Counted from the first letter of the stretch, positions 50,688 through 60,301 are shown. The stretch is 64,000 bases of DNA from Candidatus Brocadiaceae bacterium (GCA_012728835.1 JAAYEJ010000043.1:1-64000); one strand, 5' to 3'. Program-made: numbers and translations. The notes: generated by a model from the letters alone, not told the origin.

Positions 50688-50900
50688 GGCGCCTGACGGA
50701 CGGGAAACACGCCCCCGACAGGCAAGGCCATGTTACCCGAACCACGCGCGGAAGTCACGCGTTGCCGCTCGCTCGCAGGCGCCGACGTGAGACGGGATCC
50801 GGCGCGGACGAGCAGGCTCGAACAGGCGAAAGCCCGGCCTGGCAACCCGCCGTCACGGCCCGGGCCAGAGCCGGATGCCGTCGGCAACCGCCGCTTCCCA

Positions 50901-52214
50901 TCAGACACTCGCTCTTTGCCGCGTCGCTGAGTGGGCGAAGTAGAGAGGGATGAACGTCAGCTTCTGTCCGGGCAGTTCGCCGTAGGGCCCGGTTGAGAAC
51001 ACCAGTCCACCCCTGCATGTCGGGTAGTTCTCGAGCATCACGTGCAAGCTTCGAAGCCTGCCGGCCGGCCCGCTCTTGACCTCGACTCCATAGATAGAGC
51101 CGTCAACAACTGCCAGGTAATCTACCTCCGCCGTACTCCCCTTTGCCTCCCGCGCCCAGTAGTGCAGGTCCGAGGTCTGGGAGACCATCATCTCCTGACC
51201 GACGAACTGCTCGGCCATCGCGCCACGGTATACGTCGAGCAGGTCTTTCTTCGCGTACTCCTCCTCGACCTTCATGCCGCAGCGATGCTGCCAGAGACCG
51301 ATATCCACCATGATGGCTTTGAACCTGGCAGCCGACTCCTTTGCGCCGAGCGGCAATCCTGACGGCGTCGCGGAGGGGACCTTGTTGACGACACGTGCTC
51401 GGCAGAGCAGATTGAAGGCCCTCTTGGCCGTCGTGTGGGCGTGCCCCTCCGCAAGGCGGGAATACCTCACTTGTTGGCCAACGTTGCGGGCAACCCCACT
51501 CAAAGTTGCGTTCAGACAGTCGGGGTCAGAGCGTGCGGCATACTTCGAGAAGTCCTCACGGAATGTGTCGCACAACTCCCGGTGGACCTCGAAGGCGTCT
51601 TGCATGGATTGGCTCTCTGCGTACGTGCCAACGGCCTCCGGCATGCCGCCGACGAAGCAGTACCGTCTGAGTTCATCGAGCAGCATCGTGTGAACCGCAT
51701 CAGGCGTCTTGCTCGGCTCGCCAAGGACGACCTCAGCAGCCTTGTCCTTCCCGATAGCCCAAAGGTACTCGGCGAAGGTCATCGGGTGCATCTCAAGGAA
51801 CTGGACCCGCCCCACGGGGAACGATATCTCTGCCAGACCGAACTCAAGGAGGGAGCCTGCGGCGACGACATGGAGCTCAGGCAGTTCCTCGAAGAAGTAC
51901 CGGAGGGCCGTGATGGCACGAGGGCAGCTTTGGATCTCGTCAAAGAACAGGAGCGTCTCGCCTGGCGCTATCTTGCTGTTGGTCAGGACCTCAAGCTCGG
52001 AAACGATGGACTGGGCCGCCAGGTTCCCCTCGAACACACGGTGCCAGTCGCGGTTCCGTTCAAGGTCCACGCGTACAACCCCATCGAAGCTGTCTCTGCC
52101 GAGTCTCTCGATGGAGTAGGTCTTGCCGACCTGGCGCGCCCCGCGCACGATGAGGGGCTTGCGGCGCTCTGACTCCTTCCAACGGAGCAGTTCCTGCTCA
52201 ACCATGCGCCTCAT
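50901..52214 (-). CDS. AAA ATPase with DUF4143 domain
   Basis: A 437-residue ATP-binding protein of the AAA_14/DUF4143 group. Walker A is VRGARQVGKTYS (about residues 23-34), Walker B LLFFDEIQ near 90, sensor AAGSLLEFG, and the C-terminal DUF4143 part ends in an endonuclease-like fold (TAEVDYLAVVDGSIYGVEVKSG, with D and E-x-K). These proteins are common in accessory DNA; their role is unsettled. Codon use is less GC-biased than the neighbours. ATG 52214 is the probable start; a later ATG three codons on is possible. Confidence 0.88.
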   Translation of the reverse strand: MRRMVEQELLRWKESERRKPLIVRGARQVGKTYSIERLGRDSFDGVVRVDLERNRDWHRVFEGNLAAQSIVSELEVLTNSKIAPGETLLFFDEIQSCPRAITALRYFFEELPELHVVAAGSLLEFGLAEISFPVGRVQFLEMHPMTFAEYLWAIGKDKAAEVVLGEPSKTPDAVHTMLLDELRRYCFVGGMPEAVGTYAESQSMQDAFEVHRELCDTFREDFSKYAARSDPDCLNATLSGVARNVGQQVRYSRLAEGHAHTTAKRAFNLLCRARVVNKVPSATPSGLPLGAKESAARFKAIMVDIGLWQHRCGMKVEEEYAKKDLLDVYRGAMAEQFVGQEMMVSQTSDLHYWAREAKGSTAEVDYLAVVDGSIYGVEVKSGPAGRLRSLHVMLENYPTCRGGLVFSTGPYGELPGQKLTFIPLYFAHSATRQRASV

Positions 52215-52277
52215 CGACGTTTCCCCACATGGACGGCTGAGCGGCCAACAGGCCAACGGCGCTCAGGATACGGGGGC

Positions 52278-52306
52278 ATTATCGCACTGAATCGCTCAGA
52301 AAGCAA
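52278..52306 (-). promoter_or_regulatory. Promoter of the DUF4143 ATPase gene, with a direct repeat
   Basis: On the minus strand: TTGCTT (52306-52301), 17-base spacer, GATAAT (52283-52278). The 12-mer cgctcagaaagc occurs at 52293-52304, over the -35, and again at 52326-52337, 33 bases upstream, a spacing of about three helical turns. Confidence 0.5.
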
Positions 52307-52603
52307 GGGTTTGCACGTAGCCACCCGCTCAGAAAGCGGGGGTTACCAGAGCGGCGGAGCAGTCCTGGGGCGTTGCTGCGGAGACATGGCACAGGTTCCG
52401 GGCAAGCCCGCATGCCAGAAGCGGCGGGCTCGGGCAGCTGTGCCTTGCCATGAAGCCGGCGTTCGCATACCATCGTCCCGGTCGGCGGGCGAGCACGGCC
52501 GACGGAACTCCCGGAACCTGCACCGCCATGGTGGGACAGCCGGGGGCCGCGGACCGGATGCCGCCCGGGAATGCCCGTGTCATTTGCTGAGGAGACGGTT
52601 GAG
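52307..52603. other. Gene-free interval with an 11-bp inverted repeat
   Basis: About 300 bases at the right edge of the accessory pocket. CAGGTTCCGGG at 52392-52402 and CCCGGAACCTG at 52510-52520 are perfect inverted copies 107 bases apart. No frame between them looks coding. No clear promoter for the isomerase at 52604 was found. Confidence 0.5.
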
Positions 52604-53374
52604 ATGGCAGACTTCACCATAGGAGCGCAGCTCTACTCGGTCAGGCAGTTCACGAAGACCATCGAGGGCGTGCGGGAGACGCTGGAGAAGGTGGCCCGCA
52701 TCGGCTATCGCTGCGTGCAGGTGTCCGGCTTCGGCCCGGTGGACATGGCCGAGGTCGCGCGGATCTGTCGGGACAACGGGCTGGACGTCGGGTCCACGCA
52801 CACGGGATGGAATCGTTTCACGGATTCGCTCGACGAGCTGATCGAGGAGCATCAGGTGCTGGGCTGCCGGCATCCGGCGATCGGCGGGCTGCCGGGCGAC
52901 TATCGCAGCGCCGACGGCGTGCGGCGCTTCCTGGACGAGCTGGGGCCGATCGCTGCGCGGCTGAGCGAGGTCGGCATGGACTTCTCCTACCACAACCACA
53001 ACCATGAACTCGCGCGCGTAAACGGCGAGACGTGGCTGGGCATGGTCTGCCGGGAAAGCTCGCCGGACGTGCTGAAGATGGAGCTGGACACCTACTGGAT
53101 CCAGGCCGGCGGCGGCGACCCGGCGGAGTGGATCCGCCGCTGTGCCGGGCGCGAGCCGGTGGTGCACTTCAAGGACATGTGCGTCACGCCCGAGCGCGAG
53201 CAGCGCTTCGCAGAGATCGGCGAGGGCAACCTGAACTGGCCGGCCATCATCGAGGCCTGCCGCCAGGGCGGCGTGGAATACGCCATGATCGAACAGGACA
53301 ACTGCTACGACCGCGATCCGTTCGAGTCCCTCGGGATCAGCTACCGGAACCTCGTCGACATGGGCCTGAAGTAG
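52604..53374 (+). CDS. Sugar phosphate isomerase/epimerase family TIM-barrel protein
   Basis: A 256-residue xylose-isomerase-like TIM barrel: IGAQLYSVRQF at the start (typical of the inosose dehydratase/epimerase branch), DFSYHNHNHEL with metal ligands, MELDTYWIQAGGGDP, VVHFKDM and a late YAMIEQDNCY. The ATG 52604 is preceded by GAGGAGACGG. It is a third protein of this superfamily in the window, outside the accessory pocket. The substrate is unknown. It converges on a TM1266-like gene with a nine-base gap. Confidence 0.9.
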   Translation: MADFTIGAQLYSVRQFTKTIEGVRETLEKVARIGYRCVQVSGFGPVDMAEVARICRDNGLDVGSTHTGWNRFTDSLDELIEEHQVLGCRHPAIGGLPGDYRSADGVRRFLDELGPIAARLSEVGMDFSYHNHNHELARVNGETWLGMVCRESSPDVLKMELDTYWIQAGGGDPAEWIRRCAGREPVVHFKDMCVTPEREQRFAEIGEGNLNWPAIIEACRQGGVEYAMIEQDNCYDRDPFESLGISYRNLVDMGLK

Positions 53375-53383
53375 GCGGCGGGT

Positions 53384-53650
53384 TCAGTGCCCGAAGGTGA
53401 TCGTCTGAACCTCAACGCCCGGGATGGCCGCCAGCTTCGCGATCATCGCCTCGGCCCCCGGCCCTGACTCGGCCAGTTCCAGCAGGATGAGGCCGTTGGG
53501 CGAGGGCGCACCCGTCGTGTCGTGCAGCCCGAGGCGGGTTCTGACGATCGCCCCGTACTCGGTCAGGATGCCCTGGACCTCCCCCGCGTGTCTCGCGCGG
53601 TCGGTGACGTGTACGGCAACGATCACGTGGTCGGTCTGCTGTGCCGTCAT
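53384..53650 (-). CDS. TM1266-like (iron-only hydrogenase system putative regulator) ACT-fold protein
   Basis: An 88-residue protein with the ferredoxin-like ACT/NikR-C fold of the TM1266 group: VIVAVHVTDR at the start, VQGILTEYGAIVRTRLGLHD, NGLILLELAE and PGVEVQTITFG. In anaerobes these genes stand beside [FeFe]-hydrogenase maturation genes; none is present here, so the role is open. It may bind a metal or small ligand. GGAGG precedes the ATG. Confidence 0.72.
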   Translation of the reverse strand: MTAQQTDHVIVAVHVTDRARHAGEVQGILTEYGAIVRTRLGLHDTTGAPSPNGLILLELAESGPGAEAMIAKLAAIPGVEVQTITFGH

Positions 53651-53747
53651 GCCGCTCCTCCCCTCTGTGCCGAATACCGTGGGCCCAACAGGACGGTCCC
53701 GCACACCGCGAGGCCGTCGCCGGCCCGGTCGTGCTCGCCCGCAGCAG

Positions 53748-56700
53748 CTACTGATCCTCCCGCTCGGGCGGGTGGGCCATGTCGACGGGGAACGGAACGT
53801 CCACGGACCGGATGTGAACGTCATGCTGCGGGAAGGCGATCTCAATGCCCTCCTTGCGGAACGCGTCGTCGATCGCCATGTTCATGCGATGCCAGACGGC
53901 GCCGTAGACCTCCATGCTCGGGATGAACAGGCGGAGTTCGAAGTCCAGTGCGCTGTCGACGAAGCCCCGGAAGACGACTGCGGGCGCCGGGTCCTCCATC
54001 ACGTCCGGATCCTCGCGGGCGAGACGCAGGAGCGTCTGCTCCGCCAGTCGCGTGTCGGATCCATGGGCGATCCCGACCGGGAAATGCAGCCGGTGAGTGG
54101 TATCGGAGAGGGTCCAGTTCACCAGCCGGCCGGTGATGAACTCCTTGTTCGGAACGATCATCTCCCGGCGGTCCCAGTCCAGGATTGTGGTAGCCCGGAT
54201 GCGGATGCGCGTGACCGTCCCGGTCGTGTCGCCCACGGTCACCGTGTCGCCGACCCGCATGGGCCGCTCGAAGATGATCACCAGGCCGGAGACGAAGTTG
54301 GCGAAGATCTCCTGCAGGCCGAAGCCCAGCCCGAAGGTCATGGCGGCGATCAGCCACTGGACCTTCGCCCATCCGATGCCGATGGCGCCGAACGCGACGA
54401 CGACGCCGATGATCGAGATCGTGTACCTGGTGAGCGACGTGACGGCGAACCGCACGCCGCGGTCCATGCGCAGGTTCTGGAGGATGGCGATCTCGAGCAG
54501 GGCCGGGAGGTTCTTGCTCGCGATGACGGTCAGCAGAACCGCCAGGGCGGCGAACGCCACGCTGCCCAAGGTGATCGGGACCGTCTCGCCCGCCACCTCC
54601 GTGTTCCACAGGACGGCCCCTTTCAGCACGTTGAGTGCGGGAAGGACGTCGGCCCAGACGAGCCAGAGGCCGACGACCAGGGCAAACGTCACGAGGAACC
54701 GAAGGAGCTGCATCGTCTGAAGACCCAGCGAGTAGACGCTCTCCTCCTCTTCCTCCCGGGCGACCGGCACGGAGCCGTCCCGGGCTGACTCGGCCGCAGG
54801 GCCGGTCGAGTCGGCCTCCTTCTGGCGCTCCTGCTGCACGCGCTTGAGGACCAGCCGCATCCGCACGACCAGCAGCCAGCGGGAGAGCAGCCCGCCCACA
54901 AGCAGCGTGCCCAGCAGCAGCAGGATGCTGCCGTGCAGACGCCGCTGAAGCTGCTGAGCGGAGTAGTAGTAGCCGAACCCGGCCAGGGCGGCGATGGCCA
55001 GGGGCACCCCGGCGCCGACGATGAGCCAGATGGTGCGCAGCCGGTCCAGCCAGCCACCTCGCCGGCGGGCCAGCGCGGCCTGCATTACCTGCCCACCGGG
55101 CCGCAGCAGCAGTATGGAGAGGGCCGAGAGCGCCAGCAGCCCCAGCATGAAGGCCAGTCGCCCCAGGGACTGCGCCCAGACCTCGTTGCCTTGTCTCTGA
55201 AGAGCGAAGAAGACGAAGGCGAGCGACGGCGCGGCGGCAGCGAACCAGGACAGATGCCGGAACAAAACCTGCCGGGCCTCCGTGCGCATCCGGAAGTGGC
55301 GGTCGGCCAGCCCGCCCTTCTGGCACAGGGCACGCGCCGACGCGGCCACAAGGAGCATCAGCGCGGCCGAGCGGAGCCCGTACGACACGGCGTACACGAA
55401 CTCGGGGAGCCCCGCGTCCGCCGCCAGGCGCCAGCTCAGGAACAGCAGGAGCGCCGGCCAGCGCGCAGCGAGCAGAAGGCTCACCAGAAGCGCCCGCAAC
55501 GTCGGGGCGAACCGGGTCCGCTGTGCCCCCTGCACGGCCTCGCCCAGGGCCACCAGGCGCCTGCGCAACGGACGCCGGGAGAGCAGGAAGGCGATCAGGA
55601 TCAGGACGGCGAACCCAACGGTGACCGGGTGGCGGCGAACGTCGGCGAGCAGCGCCCCGCCCACGGCTGCCCAGCCGGCCGGCGCCAGGAAGCCGCGCAC
55701 GGCCTGCACCGCGTGCGGAAGCGTCGTCCCTCCCAGGGAAGGCGCGCTCTGCACCCAGAGGATGTGCTCGTCGATGTACCGCTGGTACAGCTCCGACACC
55801 CCCAACAGCGCCCGCTCACTCTTCAGCAGTTCCCCGAGCCTCGCGAAGTACGCGTCGTGGTCCCCCGTCAGAGCGTCCAGGTACTCGCGCCGGGTCTGAA
55901 GAAGCTGTCGGGCCTGGGTCTCGATCACCTCGCGGTCGGCCTCGGACAGCCCCGGATCGAGACCCGCCATGACGCCCGCAAAAACGGACTCGGGGTCCGC
56001 ACGCCGCTGCTCGGCGATGTCCACCCTCGCCAGCGCGATGCGGGACATCTCCTCCTGGTGCCTGCGGATATCGCGCCGCAGCCGGCCCAGGTCCGCCAGT
56101 TCGTCGCGCTTCCTGAGCAGGAGCAGGCCGATGCCCCTCGTGAACCCTCCGGCAAGCTGGACCCGCTCCTTGATGCCGTCCAGTTCCTCCCGCAGGTCCT
56201 GAGCCTGCCGATCGATACGCTCCGACAGGCCGAGGACACGGCTGATGCCGGCAGCGGCCCCTTCCGGATCGGTGCGCTCCCGGGCCAGGCGTTCATTCTC
56301 CTCGGCCAGGGCTCTCAGGGGCGGCAGGGCGCGGGCGGCCTCCCGACGCGCCCGTGCGGCCTCTGTCGCCGCGTCGCGGATGCGCCGCTCGTTGACGATT
56401 TCGTTCCAGGCATTGCTCAGCCTCTCCAGCGCCGCCACCCTCTGCGCGGCCCGGTCGCGCTGGGTCAGAACGATCTCACGCGTCGCGTCGTAGCTGGGGA
56501 TCTCTTCGGCCAGGGCCTCCAGTTCGCTCTCCAGGGCCTGTCCCCTGGCCCCGAGGCTCCGTATCCTGGCCGCCGTGAGATCGGCCGGTTCCTCGGCGGG
56601 CGCCGGCGCCGCCAACTGCCCGTTCACGTCCTCCAACTGCCCACTGACCTCGGCGATCCGATCCGGCACCAGCTTGCGACGGTCGGTACGCCGCTGCAGT

Positions 56701-57200
56701 TGGGCGTCGACGTCGGCCAGCGCCCGGCCGGCCGCGGCCAGATCGGCATCGACCTGCGCCGCCGCCTGCTCCAGTTGCGCCAGCGAGGCGTCGGGCGGCA
56801 CCTGCGGCTCGGCCGGCACTGCAGGGACGGCGGATCCGGCCTTCAGGGCCTCCAGCCGAGCGGCGGCGCCCTCCCTCTCCTGCCGGGACTGGGATGCCCT
56901 GGCCCGATGGCGTTCGATCGCGTCCAGGTGGGTCAACGTGTCGGCGAGGACCTGCCGAAGCTGCAGGAGCGGCGCCAGTTGTCTCTGCCGGACCTCCTCC
57001 TCGATCTCAGCCCCTTCGACGTCCTTGATCCGCGCCTCGAGGGCAGCCCGCTCGGCCTCGACCTGGTCCCTCTCGAGCGCCGGGCGAGTTGCCTCGCCGG
57101 ACACGTCGGCAGCCCCCGCCGCCAGGGGGCACAGGACCGCCAGAGCCAGCAGAAGCAGGACGGGCGTCTGACGGGAACGCGTCCGACTGATTTGCAGCAT
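53748..57200 (-). CDS. Large mechanosensitive channel (MscK/MscM-like MscS family)
   Basis: An 1150-residue protein. A signal peptide (PVLLLLALAVLCPLAAGA) is followed by a periplasmic coiled-coil region of about 480 residues, then roughly eleven membrane helices and a C-terminal MscS core. The pore and beta domain are clear: FGLGFGLQEIFANFVSGLVIIFERPMRVGD and the VPNKEFITGRLVNW strand. This is the layout of MscK and MscM, which release osmolytes under membrane tension. The start is 57200, where the signal begins. It has its own promoter and lies downstream of the MFS fusion gene on the same strand. Confidence 0.93.
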   Translation of the reverse strand: MLQISRTRSRQTPVLLLLALAVLCPLAAGAADVSGEATRPALERDQVEAERAALEARIKDVEGAEIEEEVRQRQLAPLLQLRQVLADTLTHLDAIERHRARASQSRQEREGAAARLEALKAGSAVPAVPAEPQVPPDASLAQLEQAAAQVDADLAAAGRALADVDAQLQRRTDRRKLVPDRIAEVSGQLEDVNGQLAAPAPAEEPADLTAARIRSLGARGQALESELEALAEEIPSYDATREIVLTQRDRAAQRVAALERLSNAWNEIVNERRIRDAATEAARARREAARALPPLRALAEENERLARERTDPEGAAAGISRVLGLSERIDRQAQDLREELDGIKERVQLAGGFTRGIGLLLLRKRDELADLGRLRRDIRRHQEEMSRIALARVDIAEQRRADPESVFAGVMAGLDPGLSEADREVIETQARQLLQTRREYLDALTGDHDAYFARLGELLKSERALLGVSELYQRYIDEHILWVQSAPSLGGTTLPHAVQAVRGFLAPAGWAAVGGALLADVRRHPVTVGFAVLILIAFLLSRRPLRRRLVALGEAVQGAQRTRFAPTLRALLVSLLLAARWPALLLFLSWRLAADAGLPEFVYAVSYGLRSAALMLLVAASARALCQKGGLADRHFRMRTEARQVLFRHLSWFAAAAPSLAFVFFALQRQGNEVWAQSLGRLAFMLGLLALSALSILLLRPGGQVMQAALARRRGGWLDRLRTIWLIVGAGVPLAIAALAGFGYYYSAQQLQRRLHGSILLLLGTLLVGGLLSRWLLVVRMRLVLKRVQQERQKEADSTGPAAESARDGSVPVAREEEEESVYSLGLQTMQLLRFLVTFALVVGLWLVWADVLPALNVLKGAVLWNTEVAGETVPITLGSVAFAALAVLLTVIASKNLPALLEIAILQNLRMDRGVRFAVTSLTRYTISIIGVVVAFGAIGIGWAKVQWLIAAMTFGLGFGLQEIFANFVSGLVIIFERPMRVGDTVTVGDTTGTVTRIRIRATTILDWDRREMIVPNKEFITGRLVNWTLSDTTHRLHFPVGIAHGSDTRLAEQTLLRLAREDPDVMEDPAPAVVFRGFVDSALDFELRLFIPSMEVYGAVWHRMNMAIDDAFRKEGIEIAFPQHDVHIRSVDVPFPVDMAHPPEREDQ

Positions 57201-57260
57201 CGTCTCATCCCCCACGGACCACGTCCCGGCCTGTCCGGCCGGCACAACGGACCCCTCATC

Positions 57261-57288
57261 AGCCTAACCGCTGAGGAGCACGATTCAA
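57261..57288 (-). promoter_or_regulatory. Promoter of the mechanosensitive channel gene
   Basis: On the minus strand: TTGAAT (57288-57283), 16-base spacer, TAGGCT (57266-57261), about 60 bases before the start. Confidence 0.4.
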
Positions 57289-57326
57289 GGGCGGGCGCAC
57301 GGCCCCCGGGCGCGTTCGGCGCGGCG

Positions 57327-60230
57327 TCAGCGAAGCATCTGCAGGCTGCGCCGCACGAATGCACTGTCGGGCACGTCCTCCAGCAGGCGCTGCAGTTCGG
57401 TGCGCGCCTCGTCCGTGCGGCCGTCGGCGTAGAGGATCTGGGACAGGAAGAGGCGGCCGGCAAGATAGCGCGGGGCCTTCTCCAACGCCGCCTGAAGGGC
57501 GCTGATGGCCTCTCCGTACTGCCGGCGGCTGGCGTGGATCTTCGCCGACTGCATGTAGGCCGCCAGATGGTCCGGCCGGAGGGCGATCGCTTCGCGACAC
57601 ATGCGGATGCCGTCGTCGAAGCGTCCCAGGCTCGCCAGCTCATGGGCGTCCCAGCACCGGCACCGAGCCAGCAGCAGCCGGGTGCTCGGGCCGTCGGGAT
57701 CCAGGGCGTAGGCCCGCTCGGCCAGGCGGCGCGCCTCGCTCCGATGCCCGTCCTCGAACAGGAGGAACCCGTGCAGGAGATGGCCGGCGACCTCGTAGTG
57801 CAGCGAGGCCCGCTCCTCGACCGCCGCCACACGGTCAGGCGTCGCGCCCAATCCTGTGAGGTACGGCAGGATGGAACGGCGCCCCTGCGCCATGGCGAAG
57901 ACCACTTCCCTGACCGTGGTCTGATGGCCCCGGCGGGCCATGCGCGGGGCGGAGTACTCCAGCAGGGGGTGGTTGTCGCTGTTGACGCGCGCCTCGCGGC
58001 AGAAACGCTCCAGCGCAAACTCGTCCATCAACAGGCTGCTCAGGAGCACGTACGGGTCGCCGATGTCGACGGTCGCCAGATGCTGCTGGAGAGCGGGGTC
58101 CGAGACGCGCGCACAGAACCGCTCCAGGTCGATCCGCAGCCGCCCCGGCGTGCCGATGAGCACGGCGTGGCGGGTGGGGCTGTTGGGCACATACCAGAGC
58201 GTGGCGTGCGGGAACACCTCGCGGAAGCTGCGGGCCATCATCCGGAGGTCATCGACCGAGAGGTGCCACAGGGGCATCCAGACGGACATGATGCCGTCCT
58301 CGGCCAGCCGCTGCCGGCACAACGCGAAGAAGTCCCGGCTGTAGAGCCCGGCACAGCCGGCGACGATCGGATGGAACGCGTCGTTCGTGATCAGGTCGTA
58401 GCGGGCATCCTCGGCCAGCACGAAGGTGCGGGCATCCTGGAAGACAAGCCGGAACCGGGGGTCCTCGAACACGCCTTCGTTCAGATCGGCGAAGCAGTCG
58501 CGGGCCGCATCGCGGATGCTCGGGTTCAGTTCCACGCAGTGGATCTGCTCCAGGTCGTCCAGCGAACTCAGGACTCTGCTGGAGTGCCCGCTGCCGAGGC
58601 CGATCTGCAGGGCACGCTTCGGCATCCGCCCGTGCATCGACTCGTAGAGCAGCAGCGGAAGCGCCGCCTGCGCGATCTGGTTCGTCTTCACGGTCCGCTC
58701 CGACCCGGCCACGTCGCGCGCATCGACCACGAGCGACCGATAGCCTTCGAACCACTGGCAGACCCACACGGTCGCCTCGGTCCCCTCGTCGTAGTGGATC
58801 ACCTCGGTGACGCGGTCGCGCATGTAGCGACTCGGCACATAGAGGTGCTGCCGCGGGATCACCGCGTAGAGGACGAGCGCCGGCAACAGGGCGGCCGTCG
58901 CCCAGGCCAGCCGGCGGGACCGCGCGAGGTGCGGGTGCGCCAGAAGCACGGCAAGGCCGAGAACCAGGTTGACGGCGACCACGGCCAGGACGCTCGCCCG
59001 CATGCCCAGAAGCGGCACGAGGATGAAGCCGCCGGCAAAGGCCCCGAAGAGCGAGCCAATCGTGTCCAGGAAGCCGATGCGGCCGACCCGACGCCCGAGT
59101 TGCGACAGGTCGTTCGCGTAGATGCGGCCGACAACGGGAAACGTCATCCCCATCAGCGTCGTCGGCGCCAGCATCAGCACCATCAGCCACAGCGCCGTGG
59201 CGGCCACATCTGCAACCCATGCACCTGGAAGGCCGAGCAGCATCATCACGCGATAGGGCGAGACCTTGAACAGCGGCAGAAGGGCGAGGGCCGACAGCCC
59301 GATGGCGAACTCGATGCCCGCGAGCCACAGGAAGGGGTCCCGGCAGCGGTCGATCACACGAACCATCAAAAGACTGCCCAGCGCCAGGCCGGCCACCGAC
59401 GTGGCGGCCACCAGGCTGAACGCGTAGACCGAGACCACGCTTCCCATGCCCGCCAGGATGCGCGTCCAGACGACCTCATACGCAAGCGACGTGAAGCCCT
59501 CGATCCCGAACACGGCCAGGGCCAGCACCACCGCGTAGTGCGGATACCGGACCCCCGAGGGGGCGGAGGCCGCCTCGGCAGAGGGCGTCGGCCGGCCCGA
59601 AGGCTCCTCACGGCCTTCCCGACCGAGCGCTCCGACCGCGAACGCCGCCACCCCGACCCCGATGCTGACGGCGGCGGCCAGCAGCGAACTCCCCCGCACC
59701 CCGAGCGCCTGGATCAGCACGAACCCGGCCGCCAGCGCGCCCGCCACGGCACCGCAGTTGTTGGCCGCGTACAGCCGCCCCAGATCCGACGCGACATGGT
59801 CCACCCGCCGGACGAGCGCCCTGGCCAGAACCGGCAGGGTGGCGCCCATCAGGACCGTCGGGACGATGAGCGTCATGAAGGCGAGCGCGAAACGGAGGAT
59901 ACTGAAGACGTAGAAGCTCATCTCCCACTGGCGGTACATGAGGATGAACAGCCCGCGCATCCCCATGAGGAGCACCGGGAACAGGAGCGCATAGGCCCCG
60001 ATGCCGATCTCCAGCAGGCCGAACAGCCGCAACGGCGAGTCCACCCGGTCGACCACGCGCCCGCCGCCCCAGCTCCCGAGCGCCAGCCCGCCCATGAAGG
60101 AGCTGAGCACGGTGGCCACCGCCAGACTGGTCACACCGAACACCAGGCTCATCTGGCGAACCCAGACCACCTGGTAGACGAGCGCGCAGAAGCCCGAGAG
60201 GAAGAACATCGAGAGCAGGATGCGCCGCAT
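57327..60230 (-). CDS. MFS-like membrane domain fused to a spermidine-synthase-like domain and TPRs
   Basis: A 967-residue fusion. Residues 1-450 hold about twelve membrane helices of the type found in fused spermidine synthase/MFS proteins (FFLSGFCALVYQVVWVRQM). Residues 500-750 are a spermidine-synthase-like Rossmann fold with the SAM loop LQIGLGSGHSSRVL, the acidic CVELNPSI and a DARTF strand, but the polyamine-site Asp pair (D-G-G/D) is not obvious. The C-terminal 200 residues contain several TPR motifs (ARRLAERAYALDPDGPSTRLL, GEAISALQAALEKAPRYLAG). ATG 60230 follows AGGAGG. Enzymatic function is uncertain. Confidence 0.88.
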   Translation of the reverse strand: MRRILLSMFFLSGFCALVYQVVWVRQMSLVFGVTSLAVATVLSSFMGGLALGSWGGGRVVDRVDSPLRLFGLLEIGIGAYALLFPVLLMGMRGLFILMYRQWEMSFYVFSILRFALAFMTLIVPTVLMGATLPVLARALVRRVDHVASDLGRLYAANNCGAVAGALAAGFVLIQALGVRGSSLLAAAVSIGVGVAAFAVGALGREGREEPSGRPTPSAEAASAPSGVRYPHYAVVLALAVFGIEGFTSLAYEVVWTRILAGMGSVVSVYAFSLVAATSVAGLALGSLLMVRVIDRCRDPFLWLAGIEFAIGLSALALLPLFKVSPYRVMMLLGLPGAWVADVAATALWLMVLMLAPTTLMGMTFPVVGRIYANDLSQLGRRVGRIGFLDTIGSLFGAFAGGFILVPLLGMRASVLAVVAVNLVLGLAVLLAHPHLARSRRLAWATAALLPALVLYAVIPRQHLYVPSRYMRDRVTEVIHYDEGTEATVWVCQWFEGYRSLVVDARDVAGSERTVKTNQIAQAALPLLLYESMHGRMPKRALQIGLGSGHSSRVLSSLDDLEQIHCVELNPSIRDAARDCFADLNEGVFEDPRFRLVFQDARTFVLAEDARYDLITNDAFHPIVAGCAGLYSRDFFALCRQRLAEDGIMSVWMPLWHLSVDDLRMMARSFREVFPHATLWYVPNSPTRHAVLIGTPGRLRIDLERFCARVSDPALQQHLATVDIGDPYVLLSSLLMDEFALERFCREARVNSDNHPLLEYSAPRMARRGHQTTVREVVFAMAQGRRSILPYLTGLGATPDRVAAVEERASLHYEVAGHLLHGFLLFEDGHRSEARRLAERAYALDPDGPSTRLLLARCRCWDAHELASLGRFDDGIRMCREAIALRPDHLAAYMQSAKIHASRRQYGEAISALQAALEKAPRYLAGRLFLSQILYADGRTDEARTELQRLLEDVPDSAFVRRSLQMLR

Positions 60231-60301
60231 GCAGCCTCCTGAGATGACCCTCCACGCCCCGTCGCACACACCGGCCGCCGGAGAACCGGCCGGGCGGCGT
60301 T

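Larger units (their letters stand above)
50444..50900. other. Gene-free interval with tRNA fragment and repeats
   Basis: About 450 bases without a supported gene. It carries the TA promoter (50476-50504), the tandem 11-mer (50546-50567), an 8-bp inverted repeat (50606-50627) and the tRNA-Arg 5' fragment (50643-50687). Confidence 0.6.

Noticed and set aside
50573-50953. Plus-strand frame reading through the tRNA fragment
   Set aside because: The product includes the translated tRNA segment (RKPPLYPTELRA), a typical false gene across a tRNA.
54933-60242. A 1769-codon open frame on the plus strand
   Set aside because: It lies antisense to the mechanosensitive channel and the MFS fusion, has no recognisable domain and a low-complexity Arg/His/Gln-rich product. 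Long stop-free antisense frames are expected at this GC content.
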